Assembly (NCBI GenBank): GCA_010093685.1
Contig: MU006228.1
Location: 355,111 to 419,110, forward strand
DNA: 64,000 bases
Reading direction: 5' to 3'
DNA from: Ophiobolus disseminans
Lineage: Eukaryota > Ascomycota > Dothideomycetes > Pleosporales > Phaeosphaeriaceae
Position numbers and translations under genes: made by a program
Part shown: one piece after another, positions 1 through 11,063 of the stretch
How positions within the stretch are numbered: position 1 is the first letter of the stretch
Layout: each line of letters opens with the position of its first letter
Notes under the pieces: model-generated
What the model saw: the letters and a program-made list of their open reading frames with translations, nothing else
Database searches by the model: none
What the model was told of the DNA's origin: nothing

Positions 1-1008
1 GTGCAGTAGGCGGGACTTCCTACATCGCTCAGATAGTAACCATATCCGGGAACATCGTACATGGTGACGGTAGAGTTCCACTCCAACGTGTCGGTGTTGC
101 CAGACGATGCGAGCGAGGGGCCACCACGCTCGATTAGGAGCACGGAGGCGCCGCTCTCGGCAAGCCTTTCGGCTGCGATAATGCCAGCAGGTCCACCTCC
201 AGCGACAATGTAGTCGTAGGTTTCGTTTGCAATGGATGCAGTTGTGTTGCCTCCAGAAATTGGGGCCGTCGAGTTGTTGCCAGGTACTGGAGTCGTTGGG
301 ACAGTAGTATTACCAGAGTCAGAGCCGCCCTGAACAGCAAGGGCCGCCCAAGTGTCGAATTTTGCACTCTTCGCGTTGTCCATCGGCATACCGAACGCTC
401 CAAAACCTCCATTATGGTAATTCAGGGCAGCAGATGCAGACGCCGAGTCAGTCAGAGGGGCTTTCGCGAAGGCCCATCCCATGATGTTTACGGCAGGAGA
501 GTCGTAGATGACTAGACCGTCAGCGACGTTGTCGCTGATACAGTTTGAGCAAAGGAAAGTGTAGGAGAACGCGGTCTCGTTGACGAAGGTACCATCAGGA
601 ATGGGTGTCATGCTGAAGTTACTAGTCTTTACGGCTGGATTGGTATAGCCGCTGTTCAGTAGTTAGTATTACAAATGCGAAGGGCACCTGTTGAACCACT
701 CACGTTGCCTGTCTGAACGAAGATACGATCTCACCATCATTCGGCCATGCGACGATGAGAGGGTTGCCAGTCATGCTTTGACCCATGCTGAAACCAGCCC
801 AACCTCCTCTATTGGTGATAGGCGCCTGGATTTGCGCAATGAAGTCTGTTGTAGGATTCTCTGGTAGAGCAATACCGAATGTGTAGCCTGACACATGCTG
901 ATATCCATTGAAGGTGATGCCCGTCTTAGCATCGACGTACGGCGAAGAGGTTTGAGCTACGGCTCGAAGCGCAAAGAGTGCGGAGCTGAGGATGAAAGAA
1001 CGTGACAT
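1..1008 (-). CDS. Cellobiose dehydrogenase (cytochrome plus GMC flavodomain), 5' part
   Basis: Two exons are visible, 704-1008 and 1-651, around a 52-nt intron (652-703; GTGAGT donor, ACTAAC branch point). The gene is cut by the left edge. The start at 1008 is chosen because it gives a clean secretion signal (MSRSFILSSALFALRAVAQ). Residues about 22-200 form a CDH-type b-haem cytochrome domain. Met79 (in QSMTGN) and His181 (in ALNYH) are spaced like the haem ligands of the family. A Ser/Thr/Gly-rich linker (about 207-243) leads into the GMC flavodomain, whose dinucleotide-binding motif AGGGPAG lies at 252-258. Known for the family: extracellular oxidation of cellobiose and cello-oligosaccharides, with electrons passed through the cytochrome domain to lytic polysaccharide monooxygenases. 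Whether the flavodomain is complete, or carries a cellulose-binding module, cannot be seen. The family call is secure. Confidence 0.9.
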
Positions 1009-2275
1009 GTTGATGATATGAATCAAGTTGGTATGAAAAGAATGTGTGGGCACGGCCTACAAAGAATGACTGAGCCTTCAAGGCTGTAAAGAATGACAAG
1101 AAAATTGTTCGAGAAAGAACGAGCAAAGAAAGAATGGATGCAAGCAAGTCGCTGGTGACAAAACCTACAATGGGGACTCATCGCCCTATTATACATGCTG
1201 TGCATGTTTCCATACATGCGGGTCTCGGAATCCTCAATCTTCCCAATTCAGAACTACGTCCTTCTGTTACCATAGTGCGAGTCAATCAAGCCCGTGATGC
1301 AGCCTTGAATCATTGACGACCATGTCTTTGGGCCGGATTGGGCTCTCAAATCCAGAAAAACGGTTTTGCATACGCATGTCAAGGTTGTTTTGGCGCCGGA
1401 CCTACGCGGGAGATAGATTGCACTTGGGGCAAGCGAAGAAAAGCCGATGCGGGTAACCGCGACGTCCAGCATGGTGACGTATAATCAGGGCTATGTGATT
1501 CGTTGATGGGGGTGTTTCGAGTCCGATGGTGCGGTTTGATCTTGGGTGTGGGTCTAGCTGTTTCAAAACAACGTGGCCAAGGCAGGAGATGGACGTCCTG
1601 GAAATCTGCCACCGCGGTGCTGATTCTTGATCTTGAAGAAGAGCCGAGTCATACCCGTCAAACCGCGCATGACTCTCCGCGAAAAAGAGCAAACCCAGGC
1701 GATGAAAATTCAAACATGTCGGACATGGCGACCTGGAGGCGCTACCACCACCTCCACCACAACGCCTCGCGAGCGATGAGCAGCTTGGAGAGACCTGCAC
1801 TCCAAGAGCAGATTCTAAGCAGCCCGAGAAACAGAACCGATGACATAAACCTTTGATACAATACTGGCGACTTGGCCTGTGTATGGAGCAGGCGATGCAT
1901 CGCGAAACCTCTCTCCAGCCCTCAGACGACTGCGACACTCGACCGTGTATGTGCCGAACGGGTGGTGTGTGGTGCACATCGTTAAGCTTCATCCATCACA
2001 AAAGAGTTGGTATCGAAGTAGCGATAGCGATGCAAGAGGGGATCAAGCAATCTTGCAATCGAACATTTTGAGGTTTAGTGATCGTTCTGGTGGTGGACAA
2101 AGATCAAGTCGTCTACCTCAAGTGCGGAGGTGGGGTATGCACATCCGAACCTCGGCCCATCACGCTTATCTTGATCACATACAAACATGAAGACGACGGG
2201 TTTGTTTCGCTTCCAATTTTCCAATTTTTTTTCTAACTTTTCACATCCGCTTCGAGTGGCTTCAAATCTCCCATA
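1009..2275. other. Intergenic, divergent promoters of CDH and thiolase
   Basis: This stretch separates two divergent genes and should hold both promoters. Open frames on both strands overlap each other (the longest, 1402-1992 minus, is 196 codons) but show no family signature, no splice continuity and biased composition. I see no gene here. The 50 nt before the thiolase ATG are pyrimidine-rich (runs of T at about 2218-2240), as is common in fungal 5' leaders. Confidence 0.5.
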
Positions 2276-3732
2276 ATGGCGCCCAAGAACAACGTTCCAG
2301 CATACGTCCTCGGCGTTGGGCTGACCAAGTTCATCAAACCAAGGAAGGAGCGTATGTACCCGGAGATGGGATACGAAGCGGGTGTCAAAGCGATGCTAGA
2401 TGCACAGATTACTTACGACGATGTTGAGACTGGCGTCGCGTGTTATTGTTATGGTGATACGACAAGTGGACAGCGAATATTCTACCAATTTGGCATGAGT
2501 GGGTGAGTACCAACTTTATGCATTACGGCACACTCTCATGTTATCTAGTGATAAGATTCAGAAACTAACAAGACCCTAGCATTCCTATATACAACACCAA
2601 CAATGCATGCGCTACTGGCTCCACCGGCCTACACCTTGCGCGCACTTTGATCAAGAATGGCGCCGTAGACTGCGTAATGGTGATTGGTTTCGAGCAAATG
2701 CAGCCAGGCTCCATCAAATCCGTGTGGTCGGACCGCCCGTCTCCGATGGGGCTTTCCATGCGCATGATGGCCGACACCAGAGGCATCACTAACTCCCCAC
2801 CAAACGCGCAGTACTTCGCCAATGCCGGCCTCGAGTACATGGAGAAGTACGGAGCTGAAGCGCGCGACTTCGCCGAGATTGCGCGCATCAGTCACGAGCA
2901 TAGCGCCAAAAATCCGTATGCGCAGTTCAGAGATGTGTATACGCTCGAGCAGATTGAAAAGGCGCCGATGATCCATTTCCCGTTGACGAAGTTGCAATGT
3001 AGTCCGACGAGTGATGGAGCTGGTGCGGCAGTGATCGTGAGCCAGAAGTTCTTGGACGAACGACCCTACTTGAAGAGCCAGGCAATTCTTATCGCGGGGC
3101 AGTCGCTGATGACGGATTCGCCAGAGTTGTATTCCAAGTCGAGCATGGATCTTGTTGGGTATGATATGACGAAACGCGCGGCTGCTGTAGCGTTGAAAGA
3201 GGCCGGTGTAAGCGCGAAAGATGTGAAGGTTGCTGAGCTGCATGATTGTTTCTCAGCAAACGAGCTGATCTTGCTTGAGGGCTTGGGCTTCAGCGAGAAA
3301 GGCAAGGCACACGAAATGGTTCGCAACGGCGACATCACTTATGGTGGCAAGGGACCGATCGTCAATCCATCAGGTGGCCTCATCAGCAAAGGACATCCAC
3401 TCGGCGCAACAGGCCTCGCGCAATGTGCTGAGCTCACTTGGCAACTTCGTGGATGGGCCAACAACAGGCTGGTCGACAATGCGGACGTTGCACTGCAGCA
3501 TAACCTTGGGCTGGGTGGAGCGGTGGTGATCAACGTGTACAAGCGCGCAGACGGGCAGAAGAACGTGAAGATGAGCGATGATGAAGTCAAGAAAGCGAGC
3601 CAATTTGACTACAACCCAGCAGTGGAGGCGCGGTACGTGTCAAAGGAAGATGGCGACAAGGTTAGGAGCAAGACTGTGCGGAATGAGTACGCCCTTGGAG
3701 ACACACTCGAGAAGATTCAGAGCCGGTTGTAA
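2276..3732 (+). CDS. SCPx-type peroxisomal thiolase (sterol carrier protein thiolase domain)
   Basis: Exons 2276-2502 and 2580-3732 (intron 2503-2579) give 459 residues. The nucleophile motif NNACATGST places the active-site Cys at residue 86; HDCFSANE and GGLISKGHPLGATG supply the other thiolase signatures. This arrangement matches the SCPx/nonspecific lipid-transfer thiolases rather than classical acetyl-CoA acetyltransferases. The protein ends in SRL, a canonical PTS1 peroxisomal import signal. The SCP2 lipid-binding domain fused to animal SCPx is absent; the tail after the thiolase fold is only about 65 residues. Likely role: thiolytic cleavage of 3-ketoacyl-CoA, possibly branched or bulky substrates, in peroxisomal beta-oxidation (substrate is inference). 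Its 3' end faces the SET gene, 72 bp away. Confidence 0.9.
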
Positions 3733-3804
3733 TTGTAACGGAACAATATGTGACTTGAGAGCAAATAATAGTGTCCTTCAACGCCATTCACTACGATGTG
3801 TTTC

Positions 3805-5160
3805 TTAGTACGCATGCCCACATTCACATCCCTTCACTAGCGAAGCCACACGCTTCTTCCAACTCCACGTCAACTCCGGAGTCTCACTCATCCTCTTCAT
3901 CTCCCGCACATCTCCATCCCTAAACCCTTTATCAAGCATGCTCAACTCCCCACTCAGCCTCGCATACCTCATCGCTTCCCACTTCTTGCCGAAACTGCTA
4001 TACACCTCGGCCGCATATTTGTACGCCGTTGCGAGACTAGCGTCCAGCCGCTCTTGCTTGTACAGCGAGATGAGTAGCTCAGCAATTTCAGGAGTTGCGG
4101 ACGAGGAAGAAGTCCAGTCATCCAACGCTTTCGCAAGGCTGGTGATTTGGTACAGCCTGCTGTCGGATTCAGCAGCAAGACTTGCATGCGCCGTGCACGC
4201 CGAGCAAGAGCATTTGAAGCCCCAATTCCTTTCCAACCTCCTCATTCTCGTCTTTCGGTCTTTCTCGTTGTCAATGTACGTTATAGTGATTTCCTCGCCA
4301 GGATGAATGTCGCGGATGGCATGTACATAATGTGTCATCATCTGTTCGTCCCAGAAATATGCTGCGTTGGGTCTGCAGTCATGATTCAGCATCGCGATCT
4401 CGGGAAATAGTGCTTGTTGAGGGATGCTGTCAATGTTGACGTCGAAGTTGTTTGTATTAATGCGGTCGTCGACCGGATCATCGTTGAAGTGGCCAAGGAG
4501 AGCCCAGAAGTCGGCTTGGGTATGGAATGGCAGAGTAGCTACACCACGGTAGAGCAGTGCAAGACGTTCTGACGTGGGAAGTGCATAAGAGTCGCTGTCT
4601 GTGATAAGGATGGGCGTCGAAGCGAAGATTCGGTCCCCACGGTGGAGGGTTGTATTTGCCACCAGTCCTCTGCCTTTTCCTGGAAACTCGTGTTGCCTGA
4701 ATGGCGGACTTCTGTATTTGTTGACATCTTCCAGAAGTTTTGGGTTGGAGAAAGCCGGCTTTTCCAGCATTGCGTACGCGAAAATCTTCGTTGTCACAAT
4801 GAAGATTCCTCGACCTGCAGCGAAGCTTTGGTCACTGAAGACACAATATGGCTCTGTAGTCTCCTCATTCGAGAAACATTCTGGCCAGAATGTCCATGGA
4901 AAGTTTGCGATTTGTGATGCTGCGGACCGCGAGTCTTCAAGCGTTTGTGGTATCTGTGAAATGTTCGCCTGGAAGGCGAGAGTCGACGAGTCGGAGTGAG
5001 AAGCATCGTAGGTTGCGAGTTGACATGAACCATCAACTAAGGGAGAATCTGAGGAGCATGCGTTTTGTAGCGTAGTTTGCTGACGCACGTGTTCAAACTT
5101 TTCGTTGGCAAGAACCAGGGCGGCTCCACCAAAAAGACTAAATCGAAGTGCCGACCTCAT
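3805..5160 (-). CDS. SET-domain protein with apparent N-terminal signal peptide
   Basis: Single exon of 451 residues. The start at 5160 is preferred over the upstream in-frame ATG at 5217 because it begins a typical signal peptide (MRSALRFSLFGGAALVLA). A split SET domain follows: GKGRG at 161-165, NHDCRPNA at 259-266 and GEEITITY at 288-295, with a Cys-rich post-SET motif (CSCSAC) at 317-322. These are the cofactor-binding and catalytic motifs of SET lysine methyltransferases. The C-terminal 120 residues are helical. Closest in type are the fungal SET-domain protein 5 group. The substrate is unknown. A secretory leader on a methyltransferase is odd; it could be a real entry signal, or the true start could be elsewhere. 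Confidence 0.85.
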   Translation of the reverse strand: MRSALRFSLFGGAALVLANEKFEHVRQQTTLQNACSSDSPLVDGSCQLATYDASHSDSSTLAFQANISQIPQTLEDSRSAASQIANFPWTFWPECFSNEETTEPYCVFSDQSFAAGRGIFIVTTKIFAYAMLEKPAFSNPKLLEDVNKYRSPPFRQHEFPGKGRGLVANTTLHRGDRIFASTPILITDSDSYALPTSERLALLYRGVATLPFHTQADFWALLGHFNDDPVDDRINTNNFDVNIDSIPQQALFPEIAMLNHDCRPNAAYFWDEQMMTHYVHAIRDIHPGEEITITYIDNEKDRKTRMRRLERNWGFKCSCSACTAHASLAAESDSRLYQITSLAKALDDWTSSSSATPEIAELLISLYKQERLDASLATAYKYAAEVYSSFGKKWEAMRYARLSGELSMLDKGFRDGDVREMKRMSETPELTWSWKKRVASLVKGCECGHAY

Positions 5161-8036
5161 GTTGCTCAAGTAATTAGATACACAAATGTAAAAATTATGA
5201 TGAATGTAAGAATGCAAACTCTCTTCCTACGCAGGGCAACATGCGTTAATTTATTGCTCTGCACCAATCTGACACCCATACCGTGAAACGCGAGATCGTA
5301 GTGAAGCGATAACTGAAACAAACCTACGAAACATACCGTGTCTGCCCAAACGGATCGGCAGTATCTCGAAGTCTGGGGCTTGAGTGCAACATGTCGTGTA
5401 AGAAAACCAGGCGCTAAACTTTCCGGATGTACCTCATTTTATCGTGAGTTGAGGTGGCTAGCCATGAACCGCGCTAGAGTATCGAAGGCTGTTCGGAACT
5501 GTAGGCACGTCTAGTTGTCTGCGCTGCTTCGAAAGATTCGAGTGAAGACGCACGACCAAGTTACGAGAGTGCGATTTCCCATGTGGCCGCTCTCTTGACT
5601 ATAGTGTAGGGGAGAGAGGCGGAACAAGTGCGGACAAGATCGCAGCAGTTGGGGTTCGAGGGTGAAACGCAGCCCCACTCGGCAACACCTGCCGTTGTTG
5701 TGCTGACGAAGACCGGACCATCCAACAATTGACCTCAAATGCAGCGACATCTCCCGTCTGACGAGACAAGACTTTGTCCAAAAGGCTCCACGGGCGATAC
5801 AGAGTCCCAAAGGTTTCGCAAGATATCTATACCAGAGACAATTGTTCGTTATGCTACGGGTGCTTGCATCTGTGGCTAGTCGCAAGCTACCTCGGTACCT
5901 CTGCATTCAAAATAAAATCTGTTTCGGCAAAGAGAAGTTCGAGTGGTTCGCAAGAACTGTGTTGTTCATTATTTGGAGTTGTGCATTCCATCGTTGTGCT
6001 AACTGTATAATTGTCAGTGGATAAATAGAAGTCTGTATTGCAAAGCGTGGTACCTGCTCTTGACACGAGAAGCTGACCTCGAAGAAAGTTAAGTTTGTTG
6101 AAAATAAGCACTACCATACTGCCGATATATTGAAGACCAATATGGCATTTGAAGAGCCATACGTCGGTGTTATCGGCTCTGGAGCGACCTCAGAATATCG
6201 ACTGGTTCGCCTACAACAACGTCGTGTTTCAGGGACGCTGGGCAGGCAGCTCCTGTCGCCTTTCCAAAACTTTGAATCGCGAGCGATGACGGAAATGTGT
6301 CTCTACTTTTATGAGCATGATGGAAGCGTTGTAGACCTCATGAACACTTACGTGAAGATGCATAGGGCGGTTTTAGCGATGCAGATTGACGTAGGGCTGG
6401 CTGACTTCGCTATCTAGGGGCTGGTCTCGGATCCGCAGGTCGCTGGACCTATGTAATCCTACATGTTGTTCCCAAAAATATCTGATCGACAATTTGCGTA
6501 CGCTTGGAAGCCTTGGACGCTGTATCCTAGGAGTCTGATAGAGCCTGCGAGCTTCTCGTGAACCGATTGTCGAGGACTGCGGCGTCCCGCTTGCTGGTGT
6601 TGAGAACATGTTCGGATCCGGGACGCTCGCGGGTCACGCTGTGTCGCGCGCTCGAAGACTGCGTTGCAGCCAATAATAATATATTCCATCTGGAGAAGAG
6701 CAACAGATCGTCTGTTGCACTTGGGGTACTTGGAGTTGCTGAGCACCGCCACCGACTTGCGGCGAGGCTCAGGATTCCGCGTCGTCGACTGGAGAATATG
6801 CCGAATATGCCGCATCAATGGCTGAGCATGCCCAGCAGAGAAAACCCAGATCTACTCTCGCACCTTGAGCTGTCTTTGGAAGCGTCGCTTGAGCGGCTGA
6901 AGTACACCTGGCTGAGTCATTCCTCGCAAGGTGGCTTACGACGCGACTTGTGTGGAGTCGAAGGCTGCGCAGCATCCACTGACACCAACAACAATCTCCA
7001 TCAACACGAGCTGGCGCGCGGTGCTGACATATTGGCGCGCTTTGCTCCTGTTTGGTGAAGTCGTGAGCTCACCGTTGTGGAGATGCGACCAGGCGGGCTA
7101 TTGAGTGGCTCCGACTTTCCGGTCCGGGCGCCATGCGCAGCACCTGGGTACGGGTGGCCTGGGCAGGCACCACAAGCCTCAGGCCACGTCAACGTAAGCT
7201 CATGGAACCCGCGAAAACCTACCGCAATAAGTCGACAAATTGGCCAAGGTCGTACACTGACGCACATTGAGACTGACATTGACAACAGTGGACGTACCAC
7301 TTTGCCATGTCTAAAACGGTCTGCAAGAGACGTCCCTCAGTACCGGCAGGACGAGCTACACGACCACCCGATATTTGGCATGGCATCAATTGATCGCTTC
7401 GGAGATGTTCTCCAAGTTCCCCGGATCATATATGGAACGTACAATACCTCAGGAATCCATAACTCGGGTCCTTGCGTCCCAATGAGATTGATGAAACTCA
7501 GCCTGCGAGGCTGATCGGCCGTACCAAACGCACCGGTCAACCGCAACCACCGTTTCCCACGGTTCTCATCCCAATTTGCTCCGCCCCAACGCCACGACGC
7601 ACAATAGCAGCGACATAACGCGCCCCAATGAGCTTCGTTTCCTTCAGCCTTGAATCCAAATTGGGGTCGTTCTAAACCCTTTTGGGGCAAACATGCGATG
7701 TACAGGATGGTGCGATAAGCTGCATACCCGCACTGCCGCCAAGGAGTCCGACCTGGTAGGAGGAATCGGACGGTGAGATGTGAGATTCGCATCTTGATCC
7801 GGATCCGGATTGGATTTGTCCCGATTGCACGCGCGTAGTCGCAGTGCCTCAGGATGACTGCGGCGCTATGCAGAGACGGTTACGAAACAACATCTGGCTG
7901 ACAAGGGCTCCATGATATAAGGCACCAGCTACTCTCTGTCAGCCATCTCATATCAATTCAACACGCTCGCCCCATCACTTCAATAGTCACTCTCCAGCCG
8001 ACTCGGTTTTTTACTCCACAATACATCGCCTTCATC
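5161..8036. other. Gene-poor intergenic stretch (2.9 kb)
   Basis: No gene could be supported. Open frames reach at most 166 codons (6558-7058, plus) and lie over equally long frames on the other strand, without splice-linked neighbours or recognisable motifs. There are no terminal repeats or transposase motifs that I can see. The right end should hold the RTA1-like gene promoter. Decayed mobile DNA cannot be excluded by eye. Confidence 0.5.
7916..7920 (+). promoter_or_regulatory. Possible TATA box of the RTA1-like gene
   Basis: A TATAA lies about 120 bp before the ATG at 8037. It is followed by a pyrimidine-rich leader with repeated CA steps and an acceptable start context (TTCATCATGA). It is a plausible core promoter element, judged by position and sequence only. 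Confidence 0.3.
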
Positions 8037-9097
8037 ATGACGATTCCTCCTTCCAACCCCGATACCTGCACAAAGGTACGGCAACCCGATCTTCTAGTAG
8101 CAATTCAAATACTAACAACTTCACAGATCGGCCAAATCATTGAGTTTGAAGGACAAACATACACATGTAATATTGAGGGTACACTGTACGGCTACTACCC
8201 CAGCCTTCCTGCCAATGCCTTCTTCATTGCGTTCTTCGCAATCTGCTTTCTATGGCAGCTGTTCTGTGGTATCAGATACAAGACATGGACCTACATGGTA
8301 CGTTCACTGACTACATCTACATCGATAACCCGACTGACCACCAACAGATCGCACTATGTCTCGGCTGCATCGGAGAGACAGTAGGCTACGGCGGACGCAT
8401 CATGCTTTACAACGACATCTTTGACGAGAACGGCTTCACTATACAAATCTGTTGTCTCATCATCTCACCCGCTTTCGTTACCGCCGGTGTCTACCTCACG
8501 CTCAAGCACATCGTCATCAGCTTCGGAGAGGGTTGGTCGCGCCTCAAGCCCGTCTGGTACACCCGCATCTTCATTGCCGGCGACATCTTTTCGCTCATCC
8601 TGCAGGGCGCAGGCGGTGGCATCGCATCTACAGCGGACACCGGCGGCAGCCTGCAAGACGTCGGCACAAACATGATGATTGCTGGAGTTATCTTTCAGGT
8701 CGTCGTCCTCGTATTCTTCGGCTACTTCCTCGCCGAGTACACGATCCGTACGTACCGCCGCCGCGACCAGCTGTCCGCCGAAGCGATGTCGCTGTTCCAC
8801 AAGACGAGCTTTCGCTGCTTCATGGGTGCCGTCATCGTGGCCTTTATTGGCATCTTTGTGCGCTGCGTTTACCGTATCCCTGAGCTGACTGGCGGATGGG
8901 GAAGCGAGCTCATGCGCAACGAGGCTGAGTTCATTGCCCTGGAAGGTGTAATGATAGTCATCGCTGTCCTCGCCCTTACCGTCTTCCATCCTGGCTATTG
9001 TTTCCCAGCGCTCGGCAACACACTTGGCAAGAAGAACAGGACCAAGAGGGAAAAGAGCATCGAAGAGTCGGATGTTGAAATGATGAACACCCGCTAA
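8037..9097 (+). CDS. RTA1-like seven-transmembrane protein
   Basis: Exons 8037-8075, 8127-8297 and 8348-9097 (introns of 51 and 50 nt, the first with an ACTAAC branch point) give 319 residues. Seven hydrophobic segments fill residues about 38-280, and the family pattern is clear: YGYYPSLPAN before TM1, GCIGETVGYGGR in TM2-3, and a GDIFSLILQGAGGG segment near the middle. RTA1/RSB1/RTM1 proteins are fungal plasma-membrane proteins linked to lipid translocation and to resistance to 7-aminocholesterol and other membrane-active compounds. The C-terminal tail is basic, then acidic (KKNRTKREKS...EESDVE), as expected for a cytosolic tail. The specific ligand is unknown. Confidence 0.9.
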
Positions 9098-11063
9098 GAT
9101 GGTGTTCGGGTGTTGCGCCTCACATTTCCCGTTATCCTTATTTCCTTTACGGTGGTCTCCACATACCCCCTTGGAGATGGGTTGAGAGATCCGCAGAGGC
9201 AGTCCACTTGTCAGCGTTGGCGTATAGGAGTTCAGCTCGTCCGATAGATTGCAAGCGGTATACACCGCACCTAGAGTACATAATCGATACTATCAATACA
9301 TTGTTCACATTCTGAAACCTGTTCAATCCTAATAAGGTTCTAAACGGCGCCGCAAGCACTACCACTTTCGAATGTTTCAGAGCAGGACTGTGGGTTCGGT
9401 TCGGGTTCCCGGACCGTGCGCAAAGCTTCACGCACAAGTGGCTCAGCAATGTCAGCATGCAGCTTACCGCATGTGACACGTTTTGAGTGATGGTATACGA
9501 GATATAGTCGTTGTCTAGTGTTACTCGAGTAACTTTGTCCATGGGCTGGCCACACCGCATCTCGCTCCAGCAAAAAGACCAGTCAAGAGCGTGATAATAG
9601 CAAAATGGAGCAGCTCGAAAATACTACATTTTGACATGGAACAAGAGAATTGAGCGGCTCGAAAATTCTACGAATGATGATCGCCAGCACCAACACCTTC
9701 GGTATCGGCATTAGTCTAGTATGCGAGTCTTAAGTGTGAATCAGATCTATGGAGCCCAAGCCAAGCAGCAAGTAGTATCACGAAAGCGTGTGTAGTATAT
9801 TTCGGATTGGTGATCCTTGTTGCGAGAATGTGGAGCATTGTCCCAACTTCTCCATCAATCGAGAAGCACAAAATTAAGGAGGAACAAGTGATAACGAGGA
9901 AAGGGGCGTCGATATTTGCAATTTTTCGTGCGCCGCATTGCATGCGCAACGACCAGCGTCATGATTGGTCCGTGGCACGAATCTCGATATTCCTACGATC
10001 GATGATTTCTGAGGCATCGAGAAGAATGCGTCGGAACAAGCGGACATATATCGTGTAGATTCCATGGCTAGTAGATGCAGGCCCAGTGACAATGACGTCA
10101 TGTTGTATCGCTTCATGGTTGAAATAACCTCGATATCCCAGCTCTTCTTTTGGATTCCAAATATCTCAATGCAAGCCTTATTCGTACGAGAACCTAGCCT
10201 TCTTCTCAGGAACTTACATCACTCTGGAGTATTGCGATTCTTTTGGCCGCTGTAGGTGGTGGCGATTCTAAGCCTCACACGATATCCTCACGCATCCCGC
10301 ATGTCAGGTGTATTGGTGTTCAAGAGCTGTTCGTGCGTGTGGCGATTCTAGATTATCTGTTCGGTCCGTGGCTTTACTCTACCTAGCTAGTACATGTATT
10401 TACTGACCTCGGGGAGGAGCTAATGGCCGTACGAAGAACAAGGAGACCGCACAGCATTACGAAGTACGAGGACGTCGATAACGTCACGGGCCAGTATTTC
10501 TCGTCTTCTGCATGATTGAGAATCGAGACTGCGATTCCGAGTTCATGTGGCAAAAGGTATACCGGAAACAGCCACGGACCGCTACGGGAACGGCTACTGC
10601 GATCGGCGTGCTTCCCCCAGGGCCAGGGTACCCGCAAAGGCTATCAGTTCTCGATTGTCGGAGAAGCCTTCCAAGGTTATGTTCCAAGATTATTTCTACC
10701 TTTACAGCTACACATCGCCACTTACCTTGTCATACGCCTGTTAGAACAGCAAGTAGAGCATGGCGCTACGCCACTTTTCATTGGCTAGGGAATGTCCTCC
10801 GCCGGTGAAAATGGCCGAAAACCCATCAGGAAAGTCGCATCAAACTCTCGATTCCTGTGCGCCTCTAGAGCCGCATAGTTGGTGGCCGTTCTGACTACTC
10901 GGATGGAACTCTCTTAAAATCGACTGATGTCTTTGATCAAGCGACGCTGCAACTTGCTAGAAACGTGGTCGAGGACACATAGGACGGTACCGAGCGTTTG
11001 GCCAGAACTGAGGGGCTGATCGTCACTCCACACTAGGTAAGGCCACGACCTCGCGGAGCGCTC
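9098..11063. other. Intergenic stretch (2 kb), no gene seen
   Basis: Only short overlapping frames occur here (under 140 codons), none with recognisable domains. A 20-bp imperfect direct repeat is listed separately. The last 300-400 bp should contain the promoter of the Zn2Cys6 regulator. Confidence 0.5.
9608..9671. repeat. Imperfect direct repeat, 20-bp unit, 44-bp period
   Basis: GAGCAGCTCGAAAATACTAC (9608-9627) recurs at 9652-9671 with two mismatches. The two copies start 44 bp apart in otherwise unremarkable intergenic DNA. No function is implied; it could be a small local duplication. Confidence 0.5.

Noticed and set aside
1402..1992. 196-codon minus-strand frame in the CDH/thiolase intergenic region
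   Set aside because: Overlaps plus-strand frames of similar length, odd composition, no introns or domain signature.
6130..6417. 95-codon frame whose start (VGVIGSG) recalls a dinucleotide-binding strand
   Set aside because: The rest shows no such fold, no neighbouring exon continues it, and the match is too short.
8465..9265. 266-codon open frame on the minus strand
   Set aside because: It lies opposite the RTA1-like exon 3 and has no motif.
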